DNA from: Tricholoma matsutake
Taxonomy: Eukaryota > Basidiomycota > Agaricomycetes > Agaricales > Tricholomataceae
Assembly (NCBI GenBank): GCA_026075535.2
Contig: AP026539.1
Location: forward strand, 8,308,001 to 8,372,000
Direction: 5' to 3'
Length of the DNA: 64,000 bases
In this document: positions 54,291 through 64,000 of the stretch, one piece after another
Numbering within the stretch: the stretch's first letter is position 1
Layout of the letters: every line of letters begins with the position of its first letter
Notes under the pieces: generated by a model
The model's database searches: none
The model's input: only the letters and a program-made list of their open reading frames with translations
Told to the model about the DNA's origin: nothing
Translations under genes and position numbers: made by a program

Positions 54291-56673
54291 TGTATCCGCA
54301 CGGGTGCCAGTCCCCATTCGTGTCCCTTTGTCTCAGCACTCCTCCTGTCGCATGTTTTGAGGTGTCTGATTCGATCATGAATGGCTTTGTTGGGTCTGGC
54401 ATCAGCAGTACTGGTGCTTCTGTGAATTTCCTTTTCAGCATCTGAAAGGCCTGTTCGCATTTGGTTGTCCAGTTGAATGTATTGTCCTTCTTCGTCAGCT
54501 CATTAAGCGGTCTGCTTGTTTCCGCAAAATGTCCGATAAACTTCCTGTAGAAGTTTCCAAATCCCAGGAAAGATCTGACTGCCTTTACGTTTGTCAGGGT
54601 TGGCCAATCCTGTATACCTGCCAGTTTCGTGTTGTCCATGGCAATTTCATTGGGTCAGATGATCAGACCCAAGAATTCCACTTCATGGACGTCAAACTTG
54701 CATTTCTCTGGTTTCAGGTATAAGTCATTTTCTGCCAGTCTTTGCAGCACCCTCTTTGTCCTTTCCTGGTGTTCATTCTGATCCTTGGATAATATCAGGA
54801 TGTCGTCCATGTAAATCACAAGCCATCCTTCTCCAATCATGTCGCAGAATATCTCGTTCATCATTGCCTGGAAGGTCGCCGGTGAGTTGCATAATCCAAA
54901 GAACATCACCGTTGGCTCAAACAGCCCCCTGTTCATTTTGAAGGCTGCTTTCCATTGATCTCCATCTTTGATTCTGACATTGTGATATCCCCATCGGATG
55001 TCCAATTTTGTAAACCATTTCGCCCCTCTCAGTTTGTCCAACAGGTCTCCTACCAGCGGCAGCAGGTAGGTGTTCTTGATTGTTCCGTTATTCAAGTACC
55101 TGTAATCCTGGCAGGGTCGTAGCACATCCGAGTCCTTCTTCACAACAAAGAAGAATGGCGACACCATGGGTGATTTCGATGGTCGGATGTATCCTTTCTG
55201 CAGGCTTTCATTGAGAAACTCATCGAGTTTCTTTTGTTCTGCCGGTGACAATGGGTAAACCCTGCAATCCTTTGCTGTAAAGTCTGTTTTCAGTTCGATC
55301 GCATGATCCCAGGGTCTTGATTCTGGGAATCTCTCCGATGCTTCCTTTTCGAATATCCATCGGTACTCCCTGTACTGTTCGGGGAGTAGCTCGTCGAGGG
55401 TCTTCTGTTTGGTGTCTCCTTCCTTCTTGTGTGTCAGGTGTTGTGAGACCGATGTTTTTGCCCTGATCCAGATATTTTGTCCATAAGCATATTGCGGTGA
55501 TCCTTTTGCCTTTATGATCTGAGAGATTGTCTTTGTCATCTGAGAATATCTGTATCTTGGCTCATCATATTCCTCTGTCAGCGGTGTCTTAGCTGGTTCG
55601 AATATTCCAATGACGGGTTCTCCTCGGATGTAGGTGACTAGTAGCTCATTGTCTTCAATCTTTAGCTCGGGTGTCTCTTTCGGTTGTTCCATTGCCAGTT
55701 CCATTGCCAGTTCCATTGCCTGTTTGTGGTTTGCCAGTACTGGGTTTTCCTTCCCAGTGTCTTCTTCATCTTGTGGACCAATGGGCTCCGCATCTTGAAG
55801 AGTCGTGACCGCAATCTCTTCATCTTCTACTTCTTCAATGGTTGCCTTTCTTGTTTTGGTGGGTACTGTGTTCTTTCCCAGCTTAGTCTGAAGGGCCTCT
55901 CCCATCTGCCTTGCTTTATCAGCAATTTTCCGGCATTTTGTTAGCCGTTCCTCGTTCCTCCGTTTCTTTTCGAGGGCGAGCTTTTCTAGTTCTTTAGTGG
56001 CTATGTGGCGCCACGTAAGTCACTCTTCTTCTTTCGCCTCTGTCTTGAGGCCCATCTTTTCTTTTGCTTGGGCGACCATCTTTTGTGCCCATGCCCGTTT
56101 CTCCTCTCTTGTCATTTCTTTGAAGGGCTTCCCTTCTTCTTTGACTGTTCTCCGGCGCCAAGCCAGAGGTTCATCGTTGGATTTCTCCATTCCCACCCTT
56201 CCGATGAGGGTTTTCCCTTTCCCAAATGAGAATTCTGGGTGGGTTCAGTCAGTTGTTCGGAATTGGAAGGTTCCAATTCTCCAGTCGATCACTGGGTTGA
56301 TTCTTCTGAGCCATGGCAGACCCAGGATAACTGATTCTTTCCCTAATCCTGCAATGAGGAAGGTTGTCAGGAACGATCTTCCATTGATCGTTAAGAATCC
56401 TTTGGTGTAGTGGGAAATCTCCCCTTTCTTGTTTGGGGTTCCATCCACGTTCTTGACCCTGATTGTCCTCTCCAGGGGGTGTAACTCGAATCCGCCGCTT
56501 TTTGCAAATTCATGGCTCATGAATATTCCTCCTGCTCCTGAGTCAAGTAGGGCTTCGGTTTCAACGGCTTTCCCTCTGCCTGCTCCTAGCACTTTGATAT
56601 CTAAATGCATAGATTGATTCTTCAAAGTGGCTAGTAATACAGAGCAGACAGAGAGTTCGGTGGTACCTGGCAT
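54291..56673 (-). pseudogene. pol: G4 protease, linker, RT and partial RNase H
   Basis: Protease ALLDSGAGGIFMSHEF near 56560 and VILGLPWLRRINPVIDW near 56310. A charged linker follows (about 56240-55500), with TGA at TTD-R-THPEF and EEE-R-LTWRH. RT is in one 416-codon frame (55905-54655): YIRPSKSPMVSPFFFVVKKD, KLDIRWGYHNVRIKDGDQW, FGLCNSPATFQAMMNEIFCD, a catalytic YMDD near 54820 and VEFLGLII. RNase H begins at 54639 ([20 protein letters not shown]) and is cut. The RT frame itself is intact. Confidence 0.9.
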
Positions 56674-56690
56674 CGAGGCAGGCCACCTCT

Positions 56691-57542
56691 TTAAAAACCC
56701 TCATCCCCTATTAAGGCGAGAGCTTTCTCCTTTCCTTCTTCATCGAGTTCTTTCATGATCGCTCGGATCTTCGAGTAGGCTTCTCTGCCTTTGTTCTTTG
56801 GGAGAGGCCGGTCCTTGGTCCTTGTCTCCCCTTTCTTATGTTTGGTTGCTCTGTGTCCTGGTTGGTGGCACACAAAGCATAATCCCTTCTTCATGTGCTC
56901 GATCCTCTCTGTGTTGGAGAGTCAGTTGATCTCAAGCAGGCCTTCTTTTGTCTTGGAGTTGGGTAGCCTTCTTGCCAAGGCTTCCTGTGCTCTCCCGGTT
57001 ATAGCCTTTGCTCTCCTCCATTGCCCATCATACTTGGAGGCAGCGTTGATCATCCCTTCTAGGGTCGCGGGGATCGTTTCCATGTTAAAAACTCTTTCAA
57101 GGAGCCTGGGGTTTAACCCATCCATGAAGAGTTTGATGAGGGCAGTGTCATCATGGATTCCTGCCTTCTCTCGCAGGATTTGGAACTGCGCAATGTAGTC
57201 CTCCAGGTCCTGTCCCTGTTTTAGTGTCTTCATTTCTGTTCTGGCCCTGCCAGCTTCATCGATTGGGGTGAACGCTGTCTTGAGCGTTGTCTCAAAGGTT
57301 GACCATGTTCCTAGGTCTTCCTTTTCTGCCCATGTCTGTGCCCAGGGCGCGGCAGTTCCTCCATTCATAAATGACAACACGAAGATGATTTTCTTTTCAT
57401 CAGTGTCATAGATTCTGTGGTTCACTCTCAAATAGAGTTTTACTTCTTGTAAGAACTTTGCAGTTCTCGTTCGGTCCCCTGTGAAGTCAGAGGGGGTTCA
57501 GATTCTAATCTCCTTGGTTGGTGTGGTGGGTTCAGTGGACAT
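56691..57542 (-). pseudogene. gag: G4 gag
   Basis: Starts ATG 57542 (MSTEPTTPTKEIRI). TGA at 57499 (RI-R-TPSDF) and near 56921 (IN-R-LSNTER) replace Arg. Capsid core: KIIFVLSFMNGGTAAPWAQ and LIKLFMDGLNPRLLERVFNM. Zinc knuckle CFVCHQPGHRATKH, with the last Cys missing as in G3. The same knuckle change in both elements suggests that it is a family trait rather than decay. Confidence 0.87.
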
Positions 57543-57826
57543 GTTGGCATTGTCGTTGGATAGGGAGAATGGATCTCGTTCTGGGGTTTCTTCTTTATTG
57601 AAGGATCTAAAATCCTCTTTGTCGAGGTATCAGGGTCCTTCATCACTGGTTCTCCTTGAGAACCACTTCTGTGCTGGTTCCGAGTATCGTACTAGTCGAC
57701 CCTGGTATCTATACCATGGGGTTCTTCCTGATGATGATGCTCCGGTTGGAGGTCTGTCTGGGCTTTGTCTGAAAGATGTTGTGTCTGCACCTAGGTAGGT
57801 GGACAGTGTAGATCAGCTTGACCTTT

Positions 57827-58501
57827 TGTTAAGACTATAGGTCTCAACTCAGCCTAGTCTTCATATGTTGTAGTTGGAGGCTTTCCAACTGTATCAGTTC
57901 TTGCAGTAAGAGGCTTTCTTACTGTATCAGGTTCTGTTCGGGACTTGGTGCTTCCTAAGTTGATATGGCTATCCATACTCAGAGGCTTTCTGAGTAGACC
58001 ATCGGTTTGTGTATCACAGTTGGAGGCTTTCCAACTGTCGAGTTCAAGTTATCACAGCTAGGGGCTTCCTAGGCTGTCGAGTGTTCTGGTTGAGTCTAAG
58101 ACCGTTATTTGAATTAGGTCAAGCTGAGGAATACAGGCAGTATTACTACAGCTTATATACAGTTTGAAGATACCTATCGTCCAATCAGAATGCAGGATCA
58201 TTATCAAGTAAAAATAGAAAGAACAATAGAAATGACAGGCCTCATGTCTTGCATGAGGCGTCCGATGTCAAGGACATGCTGCAGCGCAGCATGTTGATCG
58301 TGAGAGTCCGACGTCATGGACCTCATGTCGAGGGGCTGTCATACCACAGCATGTGTGGGAGTGGGTTTGGGTGCATGGAGTCACCATGCATCAAAGCGTC
58401 TCCCGTCAGAAGTGAGTCGAGTTGAATCAGAAAAATAAAGTACCTGGTCTTGCCGGCGTATGTCTGGTCATCCTGGGTTACGATAACAGAAAATTGTAAC
58501 A
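57827..58501 (-). repeat. 5' LTR of G4 (family L3)
   Basis: Plus-strand ends TGTTAAGACT and AAATTGTAACA. It has a CATGTCTTGCATG hairpin near 58240. Inserted in the LTR of Copia C1. Confidence 0.85.
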
Positions 58502-58671
58502 GTAAGAGCACTGTATTCCTACTACGGTACAAGTTCTCCTTATATACATAATAATAAGGATGTCACATGACTCCAGAGGAATATACATATGAAACATGTA
58601 ACAATATTGGTAATTAATGTGGGAGAATATGCATATGCAACATGTAACAATATTGGTAATTAATTTCAACA
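58502..58671 (-). repeat. C1 3' LTR remnant
   Basis: Minus strand begins TGTTGAAATTAATTACC and contains a near-tandem repeat of TTAATTACCAATATTGTTAC and TATATAAGG, a likely TATA box, near 58545. Truncated by the G4 LTR. Confidence 0.8.
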
Positions 58672-58703
58672 CCCCCCCTCAAACTGTACAGTGCTCTAAG
58701 CAG

Positions 58704-60404
58704 CTAAGTTTGAACCTCAAAAGTAATTCCGAGAGAGTCTCTAAATTTTCTGAATAGAATGGCGCCAAGGTTCTTTGTGAACATGTCAGCTGGATTATCA
58801 CTTCCAGGAATGAAAACAACTGTGACTTTGTCATTTTCTATGCATTCACAGGTGTAGTGGTAGCAAATGTCTATGTGTTTAGTCCCTCTTTCCTGAACTG
58901 GATTTGATCCAATAAAGATGGATCCCTGATTATCAGTGCAGATTGGTACACACTTCAGTATAAATCCAAGTTCCTGGAATAGGGACTCTATCCACACTAT
59001 CTGCCAACAGGTGTTGGAGAGAGCCATGTATTCGGCTTCTGTGGATGACAGTGCTACAGTTTTTTGTAAACGGGACTGCCAGCACACAATACCACTCACT
59101 AAAGTAGCAAAGTAACCCATTGTAGATTGGCACTTGACTGTGTCAGCTGCCCAATCAGAATCTGTGAAGGCCTGTAGCCTTCAGATTTCTCTCCATCATA
59201 GACAATGTTATATTTCTGGGTTCCCACCAGATAGTGCATGATGTACATCGCTTTGTCTAGATGTTCTTGGCTAGGATTAGCTGAGAATTGCAACATTTTG
59301 ATTACTGCATAAGCAATATCAGGTCACATTCTGAGCATCAGATACAATAAAGATCCAATCACAGACCGATATTTTAATCTAAGCACTGCATTTGGCATCG
59401 CTGTGTTTTCTGACAGTCGGGAGTGGAGTGGGGAAAACTTTGGCATTTGTCATCTCAAACCTCTTGAGCACTTTGGTGAGATATTCAGTTTGATCAAGTT
59501 TGATTTTATTTGCAGTCTGGGTGATGCGCATGCCTAAGCATTCCATGATGTTTTCCATACTACAACACTCCCATTGCTTTAAACAAGCAGTTTTCTTCTC
59601 ATCCACAAGTTTCTTGTTCTTTCCCATGAACAAGCCATCATCAACATAGACTAGCGCAATAACAATGCTACCTGTCTTAGGATCCTTGTGTATGAAGATG
59701 CCGGCATCGGAGCTGGCATGCACAAACCCAATGGTGCGCATAAATGCTTCTAGCTCTTTCCACCATGCAAGTGAAGCCTGTTTTAGGCCATACAATGCCC
59801 AGTGTAAGTGCATTACTTTGTGCTCTTTTCCCTCGAGTCTGAAACCCTTGGGTTGATCCATGTAGATCTCCTCATTTAGTTTGCCATATAAGAATGCAGT
59901 TTTTACATCTAGACCAGTCATATACATGCCTTCTAGAGATGCAAGTGCAAACATGAGGCATATGGTCTCGTAGCGGACTACTGGTGAGAAATTCTCATCA
60001 AAGTCAATGCCTTCAACTTGTGAAAAGCCTTTGGCCATGAGTCTGGCTCGTTTTCTTCCATCCAATTTCATGGAGGAAACCCATCTGTTTTTGATCGTTT
60101 TTCGACCATGTGGAAGATCGACGATTTCATAGACTTGTCGCTTGTGAAGAGCCTCTAATTCTTCACAACAAGCTTGTTTCCACTCAATTTGCTGCTGCTG
60201 TGGTAGGCGTGCAATATTGTGAAATTGGTTTGGAACTTGACTTATTCTGCTCAATGGTGTGACTGCTTTTGACAATAGCCAGCGAATAAGCTTATCTCCT
60301 CCTTCCTTGGTTATCTTTTTAATATAACCTGCTTCGTCCTGTTCCCCCATTGGGTGATCATGTTCTTGATTATTGGAATCGGGCACACTCTCGTGGGGTG
60401 CCAA
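58704..60404 (-). pseudogene. pol: C1 reverse transcriptase and RNase H
   Basis: RT in one frame (60404-59379): QIEWKQACCEELEALHKRQV, KARLMAKGFSQVEGID-type segment (RARLMAKGFSQVEGIDFDEN), VKTAFLYGKLNEEIYMDQPK, LYGLKQASLAWWKELE and YVDD near 59650. A frameshift near 59385 leads to YRSVIGSLLYLMLRM, where TGA replaces Arg (M-R-PDIAYAV). Another frameshift near 59170 leads to RNase H (59120-58704): STEAEYMALSNTCWQIVWIE and CTDNQGSIFIGSNPVQERGT. Catalytic residues of RT are kept. Confidence 0.9.
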
Positions 60405-60887
60405 ACTCAGTCCAGTTTAGGGACTACCATGGATGGCCATCATCCGGGTGACCATCTGTGGATATGATCTATGGATGGATGGATATGGATATGGATAGAT
60501 ATCCATGGATGAACGGATGGTTACTATTAAATTTAAATAAATGAGTAATTCTGAGTTCTCAATTTATTGAGACGAGGTATTGTCGATTGAGCTGGCTGGA
60601 TGTCTCATCTGATCTATTAGTGCGGTAATTGCTGAAGTGGCCTATTTTGATTCTCATCCGTTTCGGATCTTGCCAGGCCCCTTTAGTAACCCCCCTCCCC
60701 TTTTTCGCCCCTGAACATCGATCGAAATGGAATGGCCAAAAGTGGGGCCCTGATTCTACAAAAACCAAGCCAAAGCCAGCTGGCCACTGCAATAGTGGCT
60801 GTGTATGCTCTAAGCGGGTAAAGCCCCCAGCCAGAACTCGGAATTGCCATGCAACGCAATGGCCCTCTAGCACAAGTATAGTCTTGG

Positions 60888-61090
60888 TAAGGAATGACAG
60901 TACTTTACTGTCCCCCATGTAATCCACACAGACTCTGCATGGACTCCTAGCTGTCCGCGGACTCCGAGCAGAATCCTACCAGAGTCTGAGCAGAGTCCTA
61001 GTAAAATTTTTTTCATTGTTGTAAAGACAAAAGTCGGATCAAAATCCGAGCAGAGTCCAAGCAAAGTCCTAGCTTGCAGGTGACTTGGTG
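60888..61090 (+). repeat. Left end of a fourth B/C-type element inside E
   Basis: CAGTACTTTACTGTCCCCCATGTAATCC-like terminus at 60898 (compare B: AGTACTTTACACTCCCCC), followed by GGACTCC, GAGCAGAGTCC and AAGTCC words. No right end is seen, so it is a truncated copy or capture. Confidence 0.5.
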
Positions 61091-61115
61091 ATTAAATTTA
61101 GTTCACAGTCCCTCA

Positions 61116-61670
61116 CATAGTGATGTTATAACCAGATTTTTGTGCTGAGTTTGAAAATGACATCTGTATGATGTGACCTATATATAGAACATAGTGATGT
61201 TATATACCATTCTGACCGGATTTTTATGCTGAGTTTGAAAATGATATCCGCCTGATCATGTGACCTACTATATATAGAACATAGTGATGTTATATACCAT
61301 TCTGACCACAATTTTCAGCCGAGTTTGAAAATCACCCTTGTGTAGTCATGTGACCTACCATATATGGAACATAGTGATGTTATATACCATTCTGACTGCA
61401 ATTTTCAGCCAAGTTGAAAATCACCCTTGCGTAGTCATGTGACCTACCATATATGGAACATAGTGATGTTATATACCATTCTGACTGCAATTTTCAGCCA
61501 AGTTGAAAATCACCCTTGTGTAGTCATGTGACCTACCATATATGGAACATAGTGATGTTATATACCATTCTGACTGCAATTTTTGAAAATCACCCTTGCA
61601 TAGTCATGTGACACACTGTATATAAAACATAGTGATGGTACATACAATTTTGACCAGATTTTTTAATCTG
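61116..61670 (+). repeat. Approximately 80-88 bp minisatellite
   Basis: About seven units of CATAGTGATGTTATATACC, TTCTGACC, GAGTTTGAAAATCACC and CATGTGACCTACCATATATG. One further degraded unit lies at 61885-61955. Non-coding. Confidence 0.85.
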
Positions 61671-61975
61671 AGTTTCACATGCTTTTTCTTGACATTCTTG
61701 CACTCTCTTTGAATGATCAAGTAAAGCCATTAAGGCATCATCAAGATATACCTCTTGTATTTTTGTCATTCTCACACTTTTATTGCATGATCAAATCCAA
61801 TTGGTGTGTGAAATATGGAATCATCAAGATATCCTGGCAGGATATTTAGTGTCATATCAGAGTATGTTGAAGGGAAACTTTTGAAAAGTGTTGTTATACA
61901 CCATTCTGACCTGCTTTTCATGCCGAGTTTGAAATGACTGTCATGTGACCTACTATCAAGGAGGTTGGAGGAATC

Positions 61976-62299
61976 ATGAAGTACTGGCATCAAGCCATTG
62001 AGCAGCGACCTCAGTTAGCAAAGATGGGGCTTGATTTTTGCTCAGCACCAGGTAAGTGTAATAATTCTCATTTTTGCTTCTACTCAGACACTCTTTTAGC
62101 ATCATCAGTGGATGCTGAACGTGCATTCGCAGTTGGAAGGCTTGAGATCAATCACCTTCAGCATAACACCAGCCCACAGACCTTCAAGGCTCAAGTTGCA
62201 GTTGGATCTTGGGCCAAAACTCCACTCTATCCAGGACTTTCAGAAACCATTAAGATTGTTCAGAAGCAAATGGGAAGTGAAGAGCAGGTGAGACCTTAG
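61976..62299 (+). pseudogene. hAT transposase C-terminal dimerisation domain
   Basis: Two exons: 61976-62051 and 62100-62299, intron 62052-62099 (48 bp, GTAAGT to TTTTAG). Splicing joins DFCSAP to ASSVDAERAFAVGR, the hallmark hATC motif (A-S-S-x-x-x-E-R-A-F). Further on: HNTSPQTFKAQVAVGSWAKT. Codons for the DDE catalytic region and BED zinc finger are not present in E, so this is a C-terminal remnant. A start codon at 61976 is only formal. Confidence 0.85.
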
Positions 62300-62507
62300 A
62301 AAGAAGTTGATGAGACTGAGTTGGAAGATGAGGTAGAAGAGACAGATGAGGAGTCCAGGTTTTGGAGAACTTGAATTGTAATTGTACAAATTCCTATGGT
62401 ATTTCAGATGTATTTCAAAGTAATATTTATTGGGGTAAAACCATTTCCTGATTAAAAGAAGCAGTCTTAAGTACAAATTTTACTCAGTATAATAGATAAC
62501 ATCATGT
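62300..62507 (+). other. 3' flank of the transposase remnant
   Basis: Encodes an acidic tail in the transposase frame (DET-ELEDEVEETDEES) after a TAG, then AT-rich non-coding sequence. No other ORF. Confidence 0.4.
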
Positions 62508-62515
62508 GTGCCAAC

Positions 62516-62886
62516 TAGTGTTGCCATGACTTCAAGTCGGACTTTTTGATTGCTGTATATCTCTGCAAGCACGTCATCATAGGATGTAAACTAATTGACG
62601 CAGGGTACATATTTATTGCCGCTATCAACAAATCCAAAAATTATGTAAATTGGATCACTATATCTTGAGTTATTGACTGACTAAAATTCCAACTTTGTAC
62701 ATCAAAAAGCTGGAATTTTAGTCGGTCAATAACTCAAGATATAGTGATCTGATTTACGTAATTTTTGGATATGTTGATAGCGGTAATAAATATGTACCCT
62801 GCATTGATTAGTTTACATCCTAGGATGATGTGCTTGCAGAGATATACAGCAATCAAAAAGTCCGACTTGAAGTCATGGCAACATTA
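62516..62886. mobile_element. 371-bp fold-back hAT-type MITE
   Basis: Two arms of about 180 bp are nearly perfect inverted copies separated by a short centre (around 62700). Ends TARTGTTGCCATGAC. Exact 8-bp target duplication GTGCCAAC (62508-62515, 62887-62894). No coding sequence. Confidence 0.92.
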
Positions 62887-62894
62887 GTGCCAAC

Positions 62895-63107
62895 TGCCAA
62901 CAAGGCACTCCAGCAGGTAATTGACCTTGCTAAACCATTTTAATAGACCATGGTACATATATTAGAGCATTTGAGAGCATAAAAAATAGTAGTATTCATA
63001 TGGATACCCATGGATGATCCATGGATGCCACCCATATCCATGGACTTTAGGATGTCATCCATGGATATTCACCCGGATGGACCTGGGTCCATCCACGGTA
63101 GTCCCTA
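62895..63107 (+). other. Right subterminal region of E
   Basis: ATGGATACCCATGG- and CCATGGATATTC-type words up to the terminal inverted repeat. These mirror the left subterminal region at 60430-60530. Confidence 0.7.
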
Positions 63108-63115
63108 GTCCAGTT

Positions 63116-64000
63116 ACCAATTCTTGCTGTTGAGGTCATGGTCATGTTTGGTTATGATCTGAATCTTGACCCACAGATCTCTTCCAATATTGATCACATG
63201 CAATGTCTCTCTCTATGTCAGAGGGGAGTCGCTTTTCTCCATAGGTATTGCCAGGATGGTTTGGGATGTTCCTCTGCCTGCCTGATCAACAGGACAATTG
63301 CTGCCATTCCTATTGATCTTCATGTCTTGGACAAAAGTCCTCAGTGGTTGCTGGAGGCAGCAGAGGAGGAGCATCAGTTGCATCATCATACGCCTTTTGC
63401 TCTCTTGGTACATCATCATCATCATCATTTTCTGATGACGGAGGAAGGGGTGGATTTTGTGGCAGTATAGGGTCATCGCCATCCATTCCAGATGAGTGGT
63501 CATCATCTTCTGGTTCTGGAGGTGGAAAATCACCAAGTTCTGTCTTGGCAGGAGTTTTAGCTCTGGGACAGCATGGGAACATCATTTCATCAAATAGTGC
63601 CATAGCACCAATGAATATTGCGCCACTAAGTCGCATGAAATGATATGCTTTAATGCCATCTTCTAATCCAAGGTACCTCATTAACTCTGATCAGGGAACT
63701 AATGTAGTTGGACATTTCTCCTTGGGTAGATAGACGTAAGCACCACAACCAGATACCTTCAGATCATTCAGATCTGGGCGGACCTTATTCAGATCCTCAA
63801 AAGGTGTCAGCCATTTCAGAGGCCTTATTGGGGTTCAGTTGTATAGGTGTGTTGCATGTTCAATGCAAAATTCCCACCATGATTGTGGTAGACAAGCAGT
63901 AAATTGCAGGGTTTGCGACTTTTCCATTATTGTCCTTATTGTGTGCTCTGCATGCCCATTATGTTGGTGAACATGGGGTGCGGACATCTCTATTTTGATG
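63116..64000 (-). pseudogene. pol: C1 integrase C-terminal part and linker
   Basis: Minus strand: EMSAPHVHQHNGHAE (catalytic Glu region), SWWEFCIEHATHLYN, VSGCGAYVYLPKEK, ELMRYLGLEDGIKAYHFMRL and an acidic Pro-rich linker (PPPEPEDDDHSSGMDGDD). TGA replaces Arg at LYN-R-TPIRPL and LVP-R-SELMRYLG. The Arg in the AERTIRT-type motif has become His (AEHTIRT), as CpG loss on the other strand would give. The frame changes before 63310. The N-terminal integrase is outside the window. Confidence 0.85.

Larger units (their letters stand above)
54291..58501 (-). mobile_element. Gypsy element G4 (minus strand), 3' truncated
   Basis: 5' LTR at 58501-57827 (675 bp, family L3), then gag, protease, charged linker, RT and part of RNase H. 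It stops at GDWHPCGYI near 54291. RNase H remainder, integrase and the proper 3' LTR are missing. Its gag and protease resemble those of G3. Confidence 0.85.
60418..63107 (+). mobile_element. hAT DNA transposon E with transposase remnant
   Basis: Inverted ends TAGGGACTACCRTGGATGG at both sides and an exact 8-bp target duplication GTCCAGTT (60410-60417, 63108-63115) inside C1. The 100 bp next to each end are rich in ATGGAT and CCATGGATATCC-type words. It contains the C-terminal transposase exon pair (61976-62299), an approximately 85-bp minisatellite, and a nested fold-back element. The N-terminal transposase is not seen. Confidence 0.92.
58502..64000 (-). mobile_element. Copia element C1 (minus strand), split by hAT E, continues past window
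   Basis: 3' LTR remnant 58671-58502, a purine tract (TGAGGGGGGG, 58681-58672), RNase H and RT (58704-60404), then after hAT E integrase and linker (63116-64000). The 5' part is outside the window. Confidence 0.88.

Overview
This window looks like a transposon graveyard from a filamentous basidiomycete, most likely an agaricomycete. The evidence is the set of Gypsy chromovirus and Copia families, short introns of about 48-66 bp with GTAAGT donors and TACTAAC or CTAAC branch sites, and the absence of any bacterial gene layout. I see no housekeeping gene. The only candidate non-transposon gene is a four-exon, frameshifted gene of unknown function on the minus strand (9229-10847).

Layout. 1-210 is the right end of a hAT-like element. 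211-8965 is a non-autonomous repeat element (A) made of splice-like modules and hairpins, split by a young Gypsy element, G1 (2742-8788, TSD ATTCT). 9229-10847 holds the unknown gene. 11178-12241 is an inverted relative (A') of the same repeat class. 12242-22613 is Gypsy G2, split by G3 (15152-20309), a Gypsy deletion derivative with two extra 3' ORFs. 22614-24451 is an L3-type LTR carrying a solo LTR of family L4. 24452-24761 is a G1-type scrap. 24762-46450 is a large minus-strand Gypsy, G5, invaded by hAT-like element B (31537-34826, itself carrying an L4 solo LTR), by Gypsy G6 (37110-43960, TSD GATGT) and by solo LTR L7. 46451-53440 is Copia C2 (plus strand), invaded by repeat element C (47152 to about 49300) and hAT element D (49524-51152). 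53440-54148 is unassigned. 54149-58501 is Gypsy G4 (minus strand) with an inverted LTR scrap. 58502-64000 is Copia C1 (minus strand), split by hAT element E (60418-63107), which contains a 371-bp fold-back element.

Three themes recur. First, the retroelement ORFs are broken mainly by TGA where the family has arginine (CGA to TGA), and the two G1 LTRs differ only at four ancestral CpG sites. This is the signature of CpG methylation and deamination or a RIP-like process. Second, both large minus-strand Gypsy elements, G5 and G6, carry a spliced antisense ORF between the integrase end and the 3' LTR, encoding a coiled-coil protein with a cysteine cluster. Third, elements A, A', B, C and D have different ends but share an internal cargo: an intron-like module after TTGGGCC, an AGCNNCTGCT hairpin core with covarying stems, ladders of C-rich/G-rich hairpins, and (B and C) outward-facing tRNA-like heads. 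The second and third themes are the best candidates for undescribed biology here.
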